From contig CBDFFJ010000008.1 in assembly GCA_965246765.1 (NCBI GenBank), forward strand, positions 1-64,000: a stretch of DNA of 64,000 nucleotides, given 5' to 3'. The notes beneath the pieces were generated by a model. The model had not been told where the DNA came from. It was given only the letters and a program-made list of their open reading frames with translations, and searched no databases. The position numbers were made by a program, and so were the translations under genes. This DNA is from UBA1952 sp965246765 (GTDB taxonomy: Bacteria; Bacteroidota; Bacteroidia; Chitinophagales; Chitinophagaceae). Positions 34,047-42,647 of this stretch are shown one piece after another (within the stretch, counting starts at the first letter, position 1; each line of letters starts with the position of its first letter).

Positions 34047-35255
34047 TTATTCGCTGACAAGCAGCTGAACGCCCACAAGTTCGCCCAGCCGGCTCATCAC
34101 GCGCTCAACAACCGCATCCGGGCAACTTGCGCCGCTCGTAACCAGCACGCGTAATGGGCGGGCATCGGGCAGCCAGCCGGGCGTGTCTGTTTCCTCGTGC
34201 CGGTGCATGTCAAAGTGCCGGATGGTTGTGGCATCTAAAAGGCAGGCCTCGTTTTCTATGTAGTATGTCGGCAGCTTCTCTTCGCATAGCTCAACAAGAT
34301 GTGAGGTGTTGGAAGAGTTGTAGCCGCCAATCACCAGTGCGAGGTCGGCGTTGGTTTGCAGCATGCCCATTACAGCGCCTTGATTGTCGGCGGTTGCGTA
34401 GCAAAGCGTGTCGCGCGTGTCGGCGAAGTGTTGCGTTACTGTTTCAGGCGTCAGGCTGTGGTGAGCCATCATTACGGCTTTCAGATAGTCTGCGATGCCT
34501 TGCGTTTCACTTGCCAGCATGGTAGTTTGGTTCACTACGCCGATGCGCTGCAGGTCGCGGACCACTTCAAAGCCCCGGCTGAATTGGCCTCTGAACTCAT
34601 CATAAAAGTATTCCGGTGTTGCCTCGCCGGTGATGTACTTCACCAGGCGCTCGGCCTGTGCCATATCCTTAATAATTACTGTTGGCGTATGCGCCTCGCT
34701 ATGGCTGAATGTCGCGCGCGTCTCCTCATGCTTCGGCTTCCCATGAACAATAACGGTGTACCCTTCGCCCCCTATTTTCTCGGCACGGTTCCAGACTTTT
34801 TCTACGAAAGGGCAAGTTGTTTCATAGGTGCTTGGCTCAATGCCCCTTTCGCGCAGCGTATGCTCCAGCTCCAACGTTGTACCGAAAGCAGGCACGATTA
34901 CAACATCATCCTGTGTGAGGCTATCCCAATCAGTCAGCTTGTTGCCGGACGTGTCCATCAGGAAGCGCACGCCAAGATTTTGCAGGTCGCGGTTTACGCC
35001 GGGGTTGTGAATCATTTCGGAAAGCAGGAAAATGCGCTTTCCCGGATTTTCCGCCACTGCGCGAAAGGCTATTTCAATTGCATTTTCTACGCCGTAGCAA
35101 AAGCCAAAGTGCCGGGCGAGATAAATTTTCAACGCGCCAAAATCCAGCACCGTCGGCGTAAAGTCTTTCTTCATCTTATCCCCGGCCTTGCGCTCTGCTT
35201 TAATGCGCGATATAAGCGGGCTGCGGTATTGAACAGGAACGTCAAAGCTTTTCAT
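34047..35255 (-). CDS. ispH: 4-hydroxy-3-methylbut-2-enyl diphosphate reductase
   Basis: The last enzyme of the MEP isoprenoid pathway, making IPP and DMAPP with a [4Fe-4S] cluster. At 402 residues it is longer than the E. coli form and resembles the cyanobacterial/plant-like version. The three cluster cysteines are in ARHFGFCYGVENAIEI, TTCPFVEKVWNRAE and VTSGASCPDAVVERV, with the substrate HGKPKHEET loop. On the minus strand a GACCTTTG box ends 7 bases before the ATG. Its end faces the M13 peptidase gene. Confidence 0.93.
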   Translation of the reverse strand: MKSFDVPVQYRSPLISRIKAERKAGDKMKKDFTPTVLDFGALKIYLARHFGFCYGVENAIEIAFRAVAENPGKRIFLLSEMIHNPGVNRDLQNLGVRFLMDTSGNKLTDWDSLTQDDVVIVPAFGTTLELEHTLRERGIEPSTYETTCPFVEKVWNRAEKIGGEGYTVIVHGKPKHEETRATFSHSEAHTPTVIIKDMAQAERLVKYITGEATPEYFYDEFRGQFSRGFEVVRDLQRIGVVNQTTMLASETQGIADYLKAVMMAHHSLTPETVTQHFADTRDTLCYATADNQGAVMGMLQTNADLALVIGGYNSSNTSHLVELCEEKLPTYYIENEACLLDATTIRHFDMHRHEETDTPGWLPDARPLRVLVTSGASCPDAVVERVMSRLGELVGVQLLVSE

Positions 35256-35315
35256 GCTGGCGCAAAGGTCGGCGCGAATTGCACCGCAAAGACGCGAAGG
35301 CGCTAAGAAGTATTC

Positions 35316-36368
35316 TTAAAAATCAGCCGCATTCGTATCGCCATTCTGTGTGACCGTCTCTTCCGCACGGCTATTTTCCTCTTCGTCCTCGCCAAACTGC
35401 GTGCGTACCACATCCGTCTTCAAGCCGCGCTCCTCGCGCAGATAGCGCGCGACCTGTGATGAAAACCCGTGCGTGGCATAAACACATTCTGCACCGCTTG
35501 CCTCAATGGCGGAGAGTAATCCCGGCCAATCGGCATGGTCGGAAAGGATAAAGCCGGCGTCTGCGTTCTTTCGCCTTTGCGCGCCGCGCACTTGCATCCA
35601 GCCGCTGCATATCCCTAGTGCATACGGGCTCCAGCGCCGCATCCAGGGCGTATCCACGGCAGAGCCGGGACAGATGATGATGCCGTCTTTCACAGCTTCC
35701 TTCGGCGTTTCTTTATTGAGGTAAGTAATCTGCGGCATGTCCGGCCGAACTTTCAGACAGGCCTGATGCATGTTGTATGTTGCGCCGTGTCCGAAAATCG
35801 GGTAGCCATATTGCGCAAGCCCATGCACCAGCCTTTGGCTTTTGCCAAGCGAGTAAGCAACCAGCACTGAATTCCGCCCGCGTGCCTGATTGCGCTGTAC
35901 CCATTGATGGATGCCCTCCAGGATTTCCGGCTGCGGCTTCCATTGATAAATGGGCAGCCCAAAAGTGCTTTCGGTGATAAAGGTGTTGCAACGCACCGGC
36001 TCAAAAGCGCCGCTGATGCCGTCGTCTTCTGTTTTATAGTCGCCGCTTACGACCCAAACTTCGCCTTTGTGCTCAATGCGAATCATGGCGGAGCCGATAA
36101 CGTGTGCTGCTGAATGAAGCGACACCGTTACATCACCGATTTTTCGCGTTTCACCGTAAGGCATCGTCTCTAAGTCAATATCCTCGCCGAGGCGGGCGCG
36201 CATGAAAAACTCGCTGTCTGTATGGGCGAGGTAATGCTTCATGCCCCAGCGGCTGTGGTCGCTGTGGGCATGGGTGATGATGGCGCGGTCAACCGGCTTC
36301 CAGGGGTCAATATAGAAGCCGCCAGCGGCACAATAAAGCCCTTCGGGCGTGAAGGAGATGAGACCCAT
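35316..36368 (-). CDS. MBL-fold ligase-associated DNA exonuclease
   Basis: A 350-residue metallo-beta-lactamase-fold nuclease of the mRNA-3'-end-processing/SNM1-like group. The metal motif HxHxDH is HAHSDH in AIITHAHSDHSRWG. Further ligands lie in SAAHVIGSAMIRIEHKGEV and SGDYKTEDDG. The C-terminal part has FILSDHADWPGLLSAI and ECVYATHGFSSQVARYL. In many bacteria it is encoded beside an ATP-dependent DNA ligase; here no ligase gene is adjacent, so that partnership must be sought elsewhere. Confidence 0.87.
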   Translation of the reverse strand: MGLISFTPEGLYCAAGGFYIDPWKPVDRAIITHAHSDHSRWGMKHYLAHTDSEFFMRARLGEDIDLETMPYGETRKIGDVTVSLHSAAHVIGSAMIRIEHKGEVWVVSGDYKTEDDGISGAFEPVRCNTFITESTFGLPIYQWKPQPEILEGIHQWVQRNQARGRNSVLVAYSLGKSQRLVHGLAQYGYPIFGHGATYNMHQACLKVRPDMPQITYLNKETPKEAVKDGIIICPGSAVDTPWMRRWSPYALGICSGWMQVRGAQRRKNADAGFILSDHADWPGLLSAIEASGAECVYATHGFSSQVARYLREERGLKTDVVRTQFGEDEEENSRAEETVTQNGDTNAADF

Positions 36369-36456
36369 GAAAAGTAAATAGAAAAGATTGGGCCGGGGAT
36401 TTTATCACTTAAGCACTAAGGGCTTAGCGTATCCCAGTGTTCTTACTGGTGATGCA

Positions 36457-37995
36457 TCATCCTTCATATTCCCCCCAAACGCCGCGTAGAACATCAGCTA
36501 TCTCACCGAGCGTGCAAAGCACCTCAACGGCATTAATCACTACCGGCATCAGATTTTTACCGCTTTTGGCGGCTGCCTCAATCGCCTGCAAGGCCGCACG
36601 CGCATTCCCGTCGTCGCGTCGCGCCCGCAGGTCGGCCAGCTTCTGCGATTGTATCAGGCGAATGCTGTCGTCAATCTTAAAAACCGGTGTATCCGCCGTT
36701 TCTTTTGAAGTGAATTTGTTGACGCCTACAATCACCTTGCTGCCGTCCTCAATGGCCTTATTGTAAGCGTAGGCGCTGCGGGCTATTTCTTCCTGCATAA
36801 AGCCCGCTTCAATCGCTTTTACCGCGCCGCCCATCGCGTCTATTTTTTGAATGAGCGTATCTGCCGCCGCCTCCACTTCCGCTGTCAGCGTTTCTACAAA
36901 GAAGGAGCCGCCGAGCGGGTCTGGAGTTGCAGTCACGCCGCTTTCGTGCGCAATGATTTGCTGCGTGCGGAGCGCAATCGTCGCCGCGCTTTCTGTTGGT
37001 AGGGAAAGCGCCTCGTCAAAGCCATTTGTATGCAGGCTTTGGGTGCCGCCCAGTACTGCGGCCAGAGCCTGAATGGCTACGCGGACGATATTGTTCTGTG
37101 GTTGCTGCGCCGTAAGCGTGGAGCCGCCCGTCTGCGTATGGAAGCGCAGCATCTGAGCCTTCGGGTCTGTGGCGCCCAGTTCCTGTGTGATGCGCGTCCA
37201 CATGCGGCGGGCTGCGCGGAATTTGGCTACTTCCTCAAAGAGATTGTTGTGGGCGTTAAAGAAGAAAGAAAGGCGTTGCGCGAAAACATTTATGTCTAAT
37301 CCGGCTTCAATAGCCGCTTTCAGATACGCCTTTCCATTCGCCAGCGTAAAAGCGAGTTCCTGAATCGCTGTTGCGCCCGCCTCGCGGATGTGGTAGCCGG
37401 AGATAGAGATGGTATTCCAGCGCGGCACATGCTCTGCACAATAGGCGAAGATGTCCGTAATGATGCGCATGGATGGGCCGGGAGGATAGATGTAAGTACC
37501 GCGGGCCGCGTATTCTTTGAGGATATCGTTTTGAATGGTGCCGGAAAGCTTGCGTATATCCGCGCCTTGCTTTTTGGCCAGCGCGATATAGAATGCCAGC
37601 AGGATAAAGCCGGTAGCGTTGATGGTCATTGAGGTGGAAATGTCCTCCAGCTTAATGCCTGAAAACAGAATTTCCATGTCTTCCAGGGAATCTATCGCTA
37701 CGCCCACCTTGCCGACTTCGCCTTCCGACATCGCGTGGTCGCTGTCATAGCCTATTTGCGTAGGCAGGTCAAAGGCCACTGAAAGCCCGGCCACGCCTTG
37801 CGACAGCAAATAATGATAGCGACGATTACTTTCCTCAGCCGTTGAGAAGCCGGCGTATTGCCGCATCGTCCATAGCTTGTCGCGGTACATAGACGGATGT
37901 ACGCCGCGTGTGAAGGGCGCTTTGCCGGGCTGTTCGGTCATTGCCGGGCCTTCGGTGTACAGCGACTTTATTTCTATTCCTGAATCGGTAGTCAT
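36457..37995 (-). CDS. methylmalonyl-CoA mutase, large catalytic subunit without B12-binding domain
   Basis: A 512-residue acyl-CoA mutase TIM-barrel subunit. The start is set at 37995 (MTTDSGIEIKSLYTEGP). Specificity residues point to methylmalonyl-CoA: Tyr in MRQYAGFSTAEESN (Phe in isobutyryl-CoA mutase) and Arg in AARGTYIYPPGPSMRII (Gln there). SISGYHIREAGATAIQELAF and TGGSTLTAQQPQNNIVR are conserved. It ends before the C-terminal B12-binding domain of classical one-piece mutases, and no such domain lies downstream, so a separate small subunit is needed. Its chaperone MeaB is at 58.5 kb. Confidence 0.9.
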   Translation of the reverse strand: MTTDSGIEIKSLYTEGPAMTEQPGKAPFTRGVHPSMYRDKLWTMRQYAGFSTAEESNRRYHYLLSQGVAGLSVAFDLPTQIGYDSDHAMSEGEVGKVGVAIDSLEDMEILFSGIKLEDISTSMTINATGFILLAFYIALAKKQGADIRKLSGTIQNDILKEYAARGTYIYPPGPSMRIITDIFAYCAEHVPRWNTISISGYHIREAGATAIQELAFTLANGKAYLKAAIEAGLDINVFAQRLSFFFNAHNNLFEEVAKFRAARRMWTRITQELGATDPKAQMLRFHTQTGGSTLTAQQPQNNIVRVAIQALAAVLGGTQSLHTNGFDEALSLPTESAATIALRTQQIIAHESGVTATPDPLGGSFFVETLTAEVEAAADTLIQKIDAMGGAVKAIEAGFMQEEIARSAYAYNKAIEDGSKVIVGVNKFTSKETADTPVFKIDDSIRLIQSQKLADLRARRDDGNARAALQAIEAAAKSGKNLMPVVINAVEVLCTLGEIADVLRGVWGEYEG

Positions 37996-38003
37996 GGATA
38001 TTG

Positions 38004-38100
38004 TTTCACACGGCGGACGCAAAGGTTTCGCAACGGTCGCGGCGGAATTTGGGTTTCGCCGTTGCGGCCGCCGCGTCTCCGCTGCGTCCGTTGCGTGAAA
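38004..38100. repeat. compound hairpin between mutase and membrane protein genes
   Basis: Outer arms 38004-38021 and 38083-38100 are inverted repeats with three mismatches. Inside, CGCAACGG (38029-38036) pairs with CCGTTGCG (38059-38066), and CGCGGCGG (38038-38045) pairs with CCGCCGCG (38068-38075). The two inner pairings cross, so they are alternatives or a pseudoknot. The mutase -7-like AACCTTTG lies within the left arm region. Confidence 0.6.
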
Positions 38101-38105
38101 TAAGA

Positions 38106-38660
38106 TTACTGACTTGCGCCGAAGGAAAGCACACGTTTAGCTTCTTCGCTAATCACCGCCACCGCTATAGCCCCCGGTGAATCGCCTTCCTGCTCTGATA
38201 AATAATCTGCGAGTTGCACCTGCAAATCCTTTGCGGGTGCATCGGCGGGCATTTGCGCTGCGAGGCCGTGAATGAGGGCCAGTTCCTGCTCTTTCATGTG
38301 CTTTACCGTTTCCCAGACCTGCCGGCTCACATATATCTGCTGCGTAAGATTATGTTCCCATTCCGCATTAATTGTCAGTACCAAAGCCTGTCGCAGCTCG
38401 CCGACCGTCATGCCCGTTACATAGACGCGGGGCATGATTTGCCGGGTCTGGATTCTTTCAGCAAACAGGGCAAGGCGCTCGTAGGCCTGCAGGCGCAGCG
38501 GAATGGTCACATTCTGACTTTCCCGGAGCAAAGCGAGCTGCTTGCGCTGTAGTTCTGAAACAAGAAATTTCTGTACGATGAGATAGGTAATCCCCATCAT
38601 AATAGCAGCAGGAAGGGTGTACTTGAGTATTTCAAGCAGTGTAGTCAGGACGGCGTTCAT
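38106..38660 (-). CDS. conserved Bacteroidota membrane-anchored protein
   Basis: A 184-residue protein with one N-terminal transmembrane helix (residues about 12-32, KYTLPAAIMMGITYLIVQKF), followed by a mostly helical cytoplasmic domain with ESQNVTIPLRLQAYERLALF, EWEHNLTQQIYVS and ISEEAKRVLSF. I recognise the pattern as a conserved Bacteroidota hypothetical family (DUF7935-like), but its function is not known. It starts about 140 bases from the divergent DUF2383 gene. Confidence 0.65.
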   Translation of the reverse strand: MNAVLTTLLEILKYTLPAAIMMGITYLIVQKFLVSELQRKQLALLRESQNVTIPLRLQAYERLALFAERIQTRQIMPRVYVTGMTVGELRQALVLTINAEWEHNLTQQIYVSRQVWETVKHMKEQELALIHGLAAQMPADAPAKDLQVQLADYLSEQEGDSPGAIAVAVISEEAKRVLSFGASQ

Positions 38661-38798
38661 GCGGGGCGCAATTTACGGGCATTTGCCGCGGCCGGTTATC
38701 TTGGCATCACTTGAGCTTTTTATATAAGAAAAACCCTGTGGCATAAAATTTAAGACGCGTCGTATCGGCAATTATGCCAAAAACTCACCAATACATCT

Positions 38799-39269
38799 AT
38801 GCAAGCACAAATGGAAGCACTCTCTGAGGTGCTCAATGATCTCGTAAAAATCAACAATGACCGGATTGCCGGCTATCACCGGGCTATTTCTGAAGCGCAA
38901 GACCTTGACGCAGATCTCAAAACCATCTTTGAGGGTATGATAAAGGAAAGCGAGGGCTATAAATCTGAGCTTGTGTCGCAGATTCAGACTATGGGCGGAG
39001 AGGTAGCGACGGATACCACATTGTCTGGCAAGGTGTATCGGGCCTGGATGGACGTAAAGGCCACATTCACAGGCTCGTCGCGCAAGGCTATCCTGGAAAA
39101 CTGCGAGTTTGGCGAAGACGCCTGGCGCCGCTCCTATGAGGCTGCCCTTTCATCTGACGCTGAAATGAGCGCCGATGTACGCCAGCTGATTACCGGTCAA
39201 TATAACAGCCAGAAAAGCTCGCACGATCTCATTAAAAAGTATCGCGATGCCCATGCCGCTATGGAATAG
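38799..39269 (+). CDS. PA2169/DUF2383 four-helix-bundle protein
   Basis: A 156-residue ferritin-like four-helix-bundle protein of the DUF2383 (PA2169) family. Segments include EVLNDLVKINNDRIAGYHRA, GMIKESEGYKSELVSQIQ, GSSRKAILENCEFGEDAWR and the C-terminal HDLIKKYRDAHAAME. Members are often stress-induced and linked with cell-envelope stress, but no activity is fixed. It lies 40 bases upstream of a DUF4142 gene on the same strand; both are built of helical bundles, and co-expression is likely. Confidence 0.83.
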   Translation: MQAQMEALSEVLNDLVKINNDRIAGYHRAISEAQDLDADLKTIFEGMIKESEGYKSELVSQIQTMGGEVATDTTLSGKVYRAWMDVKATFTGSSRKAILENCEFGEDAWRRSYEAALSSDAEMSADVRQLITGQYNSQKSSHDLIKKYRDAHAAME

Positions 39270-39309
39270 GCAGTCAACTTCCAAAACACCAAACACCAAA
39301 TATAGAAAC

Positions 39310-39933
39310 ATGAAACACACTATCAAGCTGGCAACCGTTGCCCTCGCATTTAGCCTTGCATCCTGCGGCGACAGCACGACCACAACCACAAACACGACAA
39401 CGGACAGCAACATGGACACTAAGACTACCATGTCTGCAGATCCTGCTGCGCCACCGGCAAACAACAGCAATATGACCACGCCGCCCGCTGATGCAGGCAT
39501 GACGGACCAGGATTTTGTGACTCAGGCATCTTCTGGCAACGTTGCAGAAGTAGCGGCGCATAAAGCCGCAGGAACTCACGCTATGAGCGCCGACGTGAAA
39601 ATGCACGCGAAGCATATGCTTACCGACCACATGAAGATGGGCGATGAGATGAAGACACTTGCTGCAAAGAAGAATATGCAGGTATCCATGGATCCGCCGC
39701 CGGCTAAGAAGCAGATGCTTGATGACATGAACGCCAACAAGAAAGGCAAGGATTGGGACATGGCTTACTTAGACGCGCAGGTAAATGATCACAATGAAAC
39801 GATTGCCCTCTTTGAGAAAGGCTCCGCATCTGTAAAGGATGCCGACCTTAAAGCGCTCATTGACAAGACGCTCCCAACGCTTCGTGACCATTTGAAGATG
39901 GTGCAGGACGCGCAGGCGAAGATGGGAAAGTAA
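39310..39933 (+). CDS. DUF4142 lipoprotein
   Basis: A 207-residue exported protein. The start at 39310 gives a signal peptide with lipobox SLASC (Cys at residue 19); the longer frame would overlap the DUF2383 gene. A Thr/Asn/Asp-rich linker (residues about 22-60) precedes the helical DUF4142 domain (TDQDFVTQASSGNVAEVAAH, then MAYLDAQVNDHNETIALFEK, and TLPTLRDHLKMVQDAQAK). The family is ferritin-like, periplasmic and of unknown function. It ends in a strong terminator. Confidence 0.87.
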   Translation: MKHTIKLATVALAFSLASCGDSTTTTTNTTTDSNMDTKTTMSADPAAPPANNSNMTTPPADAGMTDQDFVTQASSGNVAEVAAHKAAGTHAMSADVKMHAKHMLTDHMKMGDEMKTLAAKKNMQVSMDPPPAKKQMLDDMNANKKGKDWDMAYLDAQVNDHNETIALFEKGSASVKDADLKALIDKTLPTLRDHLKMVQDAQAKMGK

Positions 39934-39950
39934 GCTGCTGACCCGGGTAA

Positions 39951-39982
39951 AAAGCCGGCTGCCAACGCAGCCGGCTTTTTTT
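39951..39982 (+). terminator. rho-independent terminator after DUF4142 gene
   Basis: AGCCGGCTGC (39953-39962), loop CAAC, GCAGCCGGCT (39967-39976), then a run of T. A ten-pair perfect stem 17-20 bases after the stop. Confidence 0.9.
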
Positions 39983-40187
39983 GTGGCAAACAGTCGTTTG
40001 CCACTTGTTTCATGTAGAAATACATCTACAAATCAATTTATAAACAACGATCGGCCTATACCGCGTATTCGCAGCGCATGTTTTATAAGATGCTGACTTT
40101 CAATAGATATCATTGTTATTTGCCCCTTTAACTTTTCCGTTTGACAAGTGGCAAAGATTTTTCTTATTCGCTGTAAAGAATGTATTT

Positions 40188-40565
40188 ATGTGGCAGTATC
40201 AGAATAAACATGAAGATGGCGGCAGGACATATGCAAGTCTGCTGGCAAGCTCTATAAACAAGGTGGTTTGTGATGGCTACAAGGAGTGTTTCAAGGTCAC
40301 GACTCGTGGACTGTACTCAACCTCGCTAAGCAGATTTTATCGCCCGGAGCAGGTTCAGATAATCAGCGTGCAAAAATTTGGCGGACAGGACACTACCGGC
40401 GATAATAACGCTACAATGTATTTACTAGAGACTTCTGATGGACTGAAGGGAACCCTGGTAGATTGTGCCGGCACCTTTGCAGATAATGCAATAAGTCGCT
40501 TTATGAATGAGGTTGAAGAGATTCGCCGGAAGACGAACCGCCACAACAACCAGAACTTCTGCTGA
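40188..40565 (+). CDS. conserved Bacteroidota protein, often mislabelled phosphoribosylpyrophosphate synthetase
   Basis: A 125-residue cytoplasmic protein. The start at 40188 (MWQYQNKHEDGGRTY) is the best-supported one, as the upstream frame is not family-like. Residues about 15-105 match a small conserved Bacteroidota family (KVVCDGYKECFKV, FYRPEQVQIISVQKFGG, TMYLLETSDGLKGTLVDCAG, FADNAISRFM). Databases sometimes call it phosphoribosylpyrophosphate synthetase, but it is far too short and lacks the PRPP-binding motif. A TTGACA-like sequence at 40141 lies upstream without a fitting -10. Function unknown. Confidence 0.7.
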   Translation: MWQYQNKHEDGGRTYASLLASSINKVVCDGYKECFKVTTRGLYSTSLSRFYRPEQVQIISVQKFGGQDTTGDNNATMYLLETSDGLKGTLVDCAGTFADNAISRFMNEVEEIRRKTNRHNNQNFC

Positions 40566-40738
40566 GCAGTAATTACGTAAGACTGCGTATTCCGATTTGA
40601 AGGGTTAAAAGCCTGGTGAGAGCCAAAGCGTGCTTGTCAGCCGCGGACGTCATAAACCACGGCAGACAATTGGGGGCCATAGCAGGCCGGTAACAAAATG
40701 GAAATTATGATTGTGTCAGGTCATTATAGAGACCTCAA
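40566..40738. other. intergenic region, nothing recognised
   Basis: About 170 bases between the small conserved gene and the PspC gene. No tRNA, clear hairpin terminator or open frame is supported. Confidence 0.4.
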
Positions 40739-40972
40739 CTATAGCCATCTCAAAGGATTCCGGCGCCGCATGAGCACATAGCGCCTCATGTTCATCCAAA
40801 AGGCGAGCACCATATACACAATGAGCGGCGAGCCGAGAGTAAGGAAGGAAATGTAGATAAACCACATCCGGATGCGCGAGGTAGCAAGGCCCATGCGCTC
40901 GCCGATGGCGCTGCACACGCCGAAGGCCTGCCACTCTATGGCCGACTTCCATTGGATGATTTGCTGCTTCAT
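40739..40972 (-). CDS. PspC-domain small membrane protein
   Basis: A 77-residue PspC-family protein. The start at 40972 (MKQQIIQWKSAIEWQAFGVC) is preferred to an ATG five codons upstream. The domain pattern AFGVCSAIGERMGLATSRIR is followed by one transmembrane stretch (WFIYISFLTLGSPLIVYMVL) and a basic tail (NMRRYVLMRRRNPLRWL). Members take part in envelope-stress signalling or membrane maintenance in other phyla; here there is no phage-shock operon around it. It diverges from nnr. Confidence 0.85.
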   Translation of the reverse strand: MKQQIIQWKSAIEWQAFGVCSAIGERMGLATSRIRMWFIYISFLTLGSPLIVYMVLAFWMNMRRYVLMRRRNPLRWL

Positions 40973-41058
40973 AATTGTGCCGGGCAAAAATACGTCCTCC
41001 TATCCCGCCATAAAAAGTAAAATATGGTGCCACGTCACGGGGCGCGAAATTTGAGCGA

Positions 41059-41089
41059 CAATTCGGTCGGTACGGCGCAGCCGGGCTGA
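41059..41089 (+). repeat. 31-base dispersed repeat, copy 2 (upstream of nnr)
   Basis: Matches 17790-17820 in 29 of 31 positions on the same strand. It ends 13 bases before the nnr ATG. Like copy 1 it contains CAGCCGGGCTG. Confidence 0.8.
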
Positions 41090-41102
41090 CCCTTTCCCAA
41101 TC

Positions 41103-42617
41103 ATGAAACTGCTATCTGCTGAACAAATCCGCCAATGGGATGCCGCGACAATCGCTGCGCAAGGTCTGACATCATTGGAATTAATGGAGCGGGCAGCGAG
41201 TGCATGTACAAACTGGCTTACATCACGCTTCGGGATGGAAACGCCTTTTGTAGTCGTCTGCGGCACAGGCAATAACGGCGGCGATGGCCTCGCCATCACA
41301 CGGCAGCTTTTGGTAAAGGGCTATGCCGCGCTGGCAATGCTTGTGCAGCATACGGACACACTCTCGGCGGACTGCGCGGCAAACCGGGAGCGCCTGGGGC
41401 CTTCTGCCTTGCAGGAATTGCTAACCGGCGATTTTCTGTCGGAATTGCCGCAGGAAATTGTGCTGATAGACGCGCTTTTCGGCACTGGGTTAAGCAGGCC
41501 ATTGGCGGGATATGCGGCAGACTTTATCAATAAGCTGAACGAGCTGCCGAATACCAAAATTGCTATTGACATTCCGTCTGGTCTTCCCGCGGACGCAATT
41601 CCGGAGAAAGGTGTGGCGATTCTAAAGGCCACGCACACGCTAACATTCCAGCAATACAAGCGCGGAATGCTCTACAACGAAGGCGGCGCTTTTTGCGGCG
41701 AAGTACACATGATGGACATTGGTCTTGATTTCGCATTTTTAAAAGAAGCCGACACACACTGGAATACGGCAGACAAAGCAGAGATAGCTGCCCGATACCA
41801 TCCGCGCGATGCATTCAGCCACAAGGGCACGCATGGCACGGCCTACATTATCGGCGGCTCGTATGGATTGATTGGCGCGGCGCTGCTGGCTACGCAGGCT
41901 GCGGGCAGGGCCGGCGCTGGCAAAGTGCGTGCGCTTGTACCGGAATGCGGCTATAGCATTATCCAGACCGCAGCGCCGGAAGCCATGTGCCGGACGAGCG
42001 GCGTACGTTTTCTGGAAGCCATGGAAGGCTGGGAAAGCGCGAAAGGTATTGGCATTGGGCCGGGGCTGGGCACAGAGCCGGAAACGATTGCGGCGTACAA
42101 AGATTTTCTAGAAAAAATAGACCAGCTGGTCGTTTTAGACGCAGACGCGCTGAACATTCTTGGCGAGCACCCCGAATGGTTGCAGCTCCTACCGAAGCGT
42201 TCTATCCTGACGCCGCACCCCAAAGAACTGGAGCGGATATTTGGAAAGACAGATACTTCAGCCGCTCGCGCGGAACTTGTGCGGGAGAAGGCAATAGAAC
42301 ACGAGTTGGTCATCATCTCCAAAGACCGCTATACGCTGATTGCCTTCCCGGACGGCCGCTGCTTTTTCAATGTTTATGGCAATGCCGGCCTTGCCACCGG
42401 CGGCTCCGGCGATGTGTTGTGCGGCATCCTCACCGGCTTGCTTGCACAGGGCTATGCGCCGGAAGACGCCGCTTTGCTTGGCGTCTATCTGCACGCGACT
42501 GCAGGTGATGAGGCGGTAAAAGCTACCGGCATGGAAGCGCTCGTTGCCGGAGACATCGTAGCCAACATCGGCAGCGCTTTTTTAACGCTTAGTGTTGGTA
42601 GCGGCAAGCCCCGTTAA
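41103..42617 (+). CDS. nnr: bifunctional NAD(P)H-hydrate epimerase/dehydratase
   Basis: Repairs damaged NAD(P)H hydrates: the N-terminal YjeF-type epimerase (residues about 1-215) and the C-terminal ADP-dependent dehydratase (about 225-504). The epimerase has VCGTGNNGGDGLAITRQLL, LIDALFGTGLSRPL and AIDIPSGLPAD. The dehydratase has GTHGTAYIIGGSYGLIGAAL, LDADALNIL, LTPHPKELERIFG and GNAGLATGGSGDVLCGILTG. It is full length and is followed closely by a DUF4421 gene. It is preceded by the PspC divergent region with the 31-base repeat. Confidence 0.95.
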   Translation: MKLLSAEQIRQWDAATIAAQGLTSLELMERAASACTNWLTSRFGMETPFVVVCGTGNNGGDGLAITRQLLVKGYAALAMLVQHTDTLSADCAANRERLGPSALQELLTGDFLSELPQEIVLIDALFGTGLSRPLAGYAADFINKLNELPNTKIAIDIPSGLPADAIPEKGVAILKATHTLTFQQYKRGMLYNEGGAFCGEVHMMDIGLDFAFLKEADTHWNTADKAEIAARYHPRDAFSHKGTHGTAYIIGGSYGLIGAALLATQAAGRAGAGKVRALVPECGYSIIQTAAPEAMCRTSGVRFLEAMEGWESAKGIGIGPGLGTEPETIAAYKDFLEKIDQLVVLDADALNILGEHPEWLQLLPKRSILTPHPKELERIFGKTDTSAARAELVREKAIEHELVIISKDRYTLIAFPDGRCFFNVYGNAGLATGGSGDVLCGILTGLLAQGYAPEDAALLGVYLHATAGDEAVKATGMEALVAGDIVANIGSAFLTLSVGSGKPR

Positions 42618-42647
42618 ACCTCAATTTTGCGGCAGAGTCTTAGCCTG

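Noticed and set aside
36369..36456. Missing B12-binding domain of the mutase as a frameshifted remnant downstream
   Set aside because: The 88 bases to the next gene are too few and show no such sequence in any frame.
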